From: Hymenolepis diminuta
Lineage: Eukaryota > Platyhelminthes > Cestoda > Cyclophyllidea > Hymenolepididae
Reading direction: 5' to 3'
DNA length: 64,000 nt
Assembly (NCBI GenBank): GCA_900708905.1
Contig: CAADRB010000009.1
Span: 3,410,992-3,474,991 of the forward strand
Shown: positions 62,460 to 64,000 of the stretch, piece by piece
How positions within the stretch are numbered: the first letter of the stretch is position 1
How the letters are laid out: every line of letters begins with the position of its first letter
Position numbers and translations under genes: made by a program
Notes under the pieces: generated by a model
Told to the model about the DNA's origin: nothing
What the model saw: the letters and a program-made list of their open reading frames with translations, nothing else
The model's database searches: none

Positions 62460-63500
62460 CGTATATGATAAACTCCAAATGAGACCTAAATTTACTTTAC
62501 TATGGAGTTATTTTTCCAACCCTGGAATGGTGTTTCTGACATACTTTATCAGCAGTCTTTGTAATAAAATTTATCGTATCATCATATTCCAAGTCGTTGC
62601 GTTCCATGATCGCCTTTTCAAGCATTTCTTGGTATTGGTATTGACCTCATATGAGGTCAATTCCTCCTTCCAGTTGCCAAATTTTTGTCTGATTTATATT
62701 TCTATGTAACTTTCTTGGTGTAACTTCAATCTAGAGATTTAATGTAACTGATCAATGACCATAGTCGCATCTGTTTCTTCCTATCCTCGCATATCAAGAA
62801 ATGTGACGCTACTTTTCAAGGGAGCAAGATGTAAATCAGAGACAACAATTGGCCTGTTCTTGGATGGTACCATATGTGTCGTCTATTATTAAGTTTTAAG
62901 AAAAAAGAATTGACGGTATAAAGATTTTTTCTTTCGCAAAAAACTTAACAGGTGCATTCGGTTTTCCGTAGTCTTCACTGGGTCGTTAGAGCAGCCTACC
63001 ACATTCAAGTGATTTACATAAGCATCCAGGCCAAGTCAGCAGCTAAAATCTCCCATAATGATGATATTTTCGCACTTACACTTTGTGTCTCTCAATACAG
63101 TATCAATTTGTTTATAGAAAACTTCTCTCTCTAAAAAGTTAGCTAACCCGTTACAAGTGTGTTTGAATTCTTGAGCTTGATGTCGGGAATAGATAATAAG
63201 AAATGTGACACCATCGAATGATATGGAGTTGTTTTATTTCCAAAAGTATAAATAGTAAATCCAGAAATTACTTCAGATTTTGATATTCCAGTAGCTTCAG
63301 TTTCTTTCAGAGCTGCTGGATGGATTTTTCCGGCAGACAGTTGATGCGTAATAGATGAGAGCTTCAGTTCACTATGACAAACGACGTTTCAGAATCCAGA
63401 CCTTAGAAATTGGCCTTTCGAATTCGGACGAAAGCACTTCAGTTCAACGTTAGATTTTTGAATCTTTGCTTCGGCTCCGGCGTATATATTATATAGAGCC
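62460..63500 (-). pseudogene. Non-LTR retrotransposon remnant with endonuclease motif
   Basis: Read on the minus strand, about 63010-63070 encodes IIIMGDFS, the GDFN(A) motif of apurinic-type LINE endonucleases (Asn changed to Ser), followed by a stop codon and then LDAYVNHLNVVGC and ENRMHLLSF, which fit the rest of that domain. At 62600-62760, FGNWKEELTSYEV resembles the linker that follows the endonuclease. The 62460-62740 part matches 26480-26730 at DNA level (cgttgcgttcca-gatcgcc, ttttcaagcatttctt). Stops and shifts show that it is dead. The reverse transcriptase is absent here. Confidence 0.7.
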
Positions 63501-63652
63501 GACTGATTGGGAAACTGTTTTAAGTAGTCGGTCCCGCCCATCTAACTTTTGAATTTTTCAGATAGCTAGAACACAGGTGAGTACTGTTGGGTAAAGTTCA
63601 GTAGTTTTTTATGTTATGTCATATGCAAACTATTCTTTCTTACTCGTTAACA

Positions 63653-63874
63653 GTAAAACCTAATCAGATATCTAAATCTGGACTGGCTATAATGTTACTT
63701 CCTGGATGTCTAGAACCGTGCCTAGCAACGTTAATGTTTATTTTTTCTTATCTTAGAGGTAATAATAATTTTTATAAGTGGTGGATAAAGAAATATTTTT
63801 ATCCAAAAGAAATTAAATTAATACTTTTACCTATTTGTCCATTTTGTCATTGGTTGTTTACAAATTTTACATAG
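63653..63874 (+). CDS. Unassigned hydrophobic open exon near the window end
   Basis: After an acceptor-like cgttaacag (ends 63652) the frame stays open to a TAG at 63872, encoding about 73 residues with two hydrophobic stretches (LAIMLLPGCLEPCLATLMFIF and LILLPICPFCHWLF) around a basic loop (KWWIKKYFYPKEIK). A 15-nt segment between an acceptor and gtgagt at about 63565-63579 could be another small exon upstream. It vaguely resembles multi-span membrane families such as XK-related proteins, but I cannot assign it. It could be the start of a gene that runs past the window, or chance. Confidence 0.3.
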   Translation, partial: VKPNQISKSGLAIMLLPGCLEPCLATLMFIFSYLRGNNNFYKWWIKKYFYPKEIKLILLPICPFCHWLFTNFT

Positions 63875-64000
63875 TCGTTAAAATGTGCTAAAATTGTGAG
63901 TCGTCAAGCCTTAAAATTTTTAGCATATTACTGACATTAATAATTTAATCTTTTGTTATTATCGAAACTGGGGAATTTTTAGCTATTTTGGGAAGCTAAT

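Overview
The window is eukaryotic nuclear DNA: AT-rich, with widely spaced genes cut into many short exons by GT..AG introns, and with old decayed retroelement debris. Several introns are only 30-38 bp, micro-exons are present, and several first coding exons sit directly behind a splice acceptor. Together these fit a parasitic flatworm (cestode or trematode), where 5' introns are short and spliced-leader trans-splicing is common. That placement is inference; no taxon-specific marker was proved. There is no CRISPR array, operon or prokaryotic feature. A run of 12 N at 43687-43698 is an assembly gap.

Layout, left to right. 2-110(+): the last recognisable exon of a COQ3-like ubiquinone methyltransferase. 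2085-4006(+): a ZSWIM7/SWS1-like SWIM-domain protein. 5535-6717(+): a divergent TALE homeobox gene with one intron inside the homeodomain. 11085-16595(-): an SDS3/SUDS3-like subunit of the Sin3 histone deacetylase complex, seven exons. 18133-35935(+): a p120/delta-catenin-family armadillo protein of about 1080 residues, whose long Ser/Pro-rich tail is built from many small exons including a tandemly duplicated exon pair; one intron holds a dead LINE. 40072-46565(+): a SCAMP secretory carrier membrane protein, 332 aa. 47746-51989(-): a Cbl-family protein (4-helix/EF/SH2-like domains, RING, tail, C-terminal UBA-like segment) whose tail is spread over ten exons of 8-32 nt. 53754-54734(+): a claudin/PMP22-type four-span membrane protein with an acidic tail. 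56748-62018(+): an EFHC1-like ciliary protein with three DM10 domains and a C-terminal EF hand. The right end holds a LINE endonuclease remnant and an unassigned hydrophobic exon.

The gene models were assembled by hand from splice signals, reading-phase continuity and remembered family motifs. For most multi-exon genes every junction phase closes, which is the main internal support. The genes are unrelated housekeeping, signalling and adhesion genes, not one pathway. Catenin, Cbl and the claudin-like protein all bear on cell junctions and receptor signalling, but nothing in the sequence shows that they are co-regulated.

The most unusual locus is the Cbl-like gene: a micro-exon tail, an optional 18-nt exon inside the RING loop, and substitutions at the positions that contact the E2 enzyme in c-Cbl. 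Second is the frame-neutral duplicated exon pair in the catenin tail.
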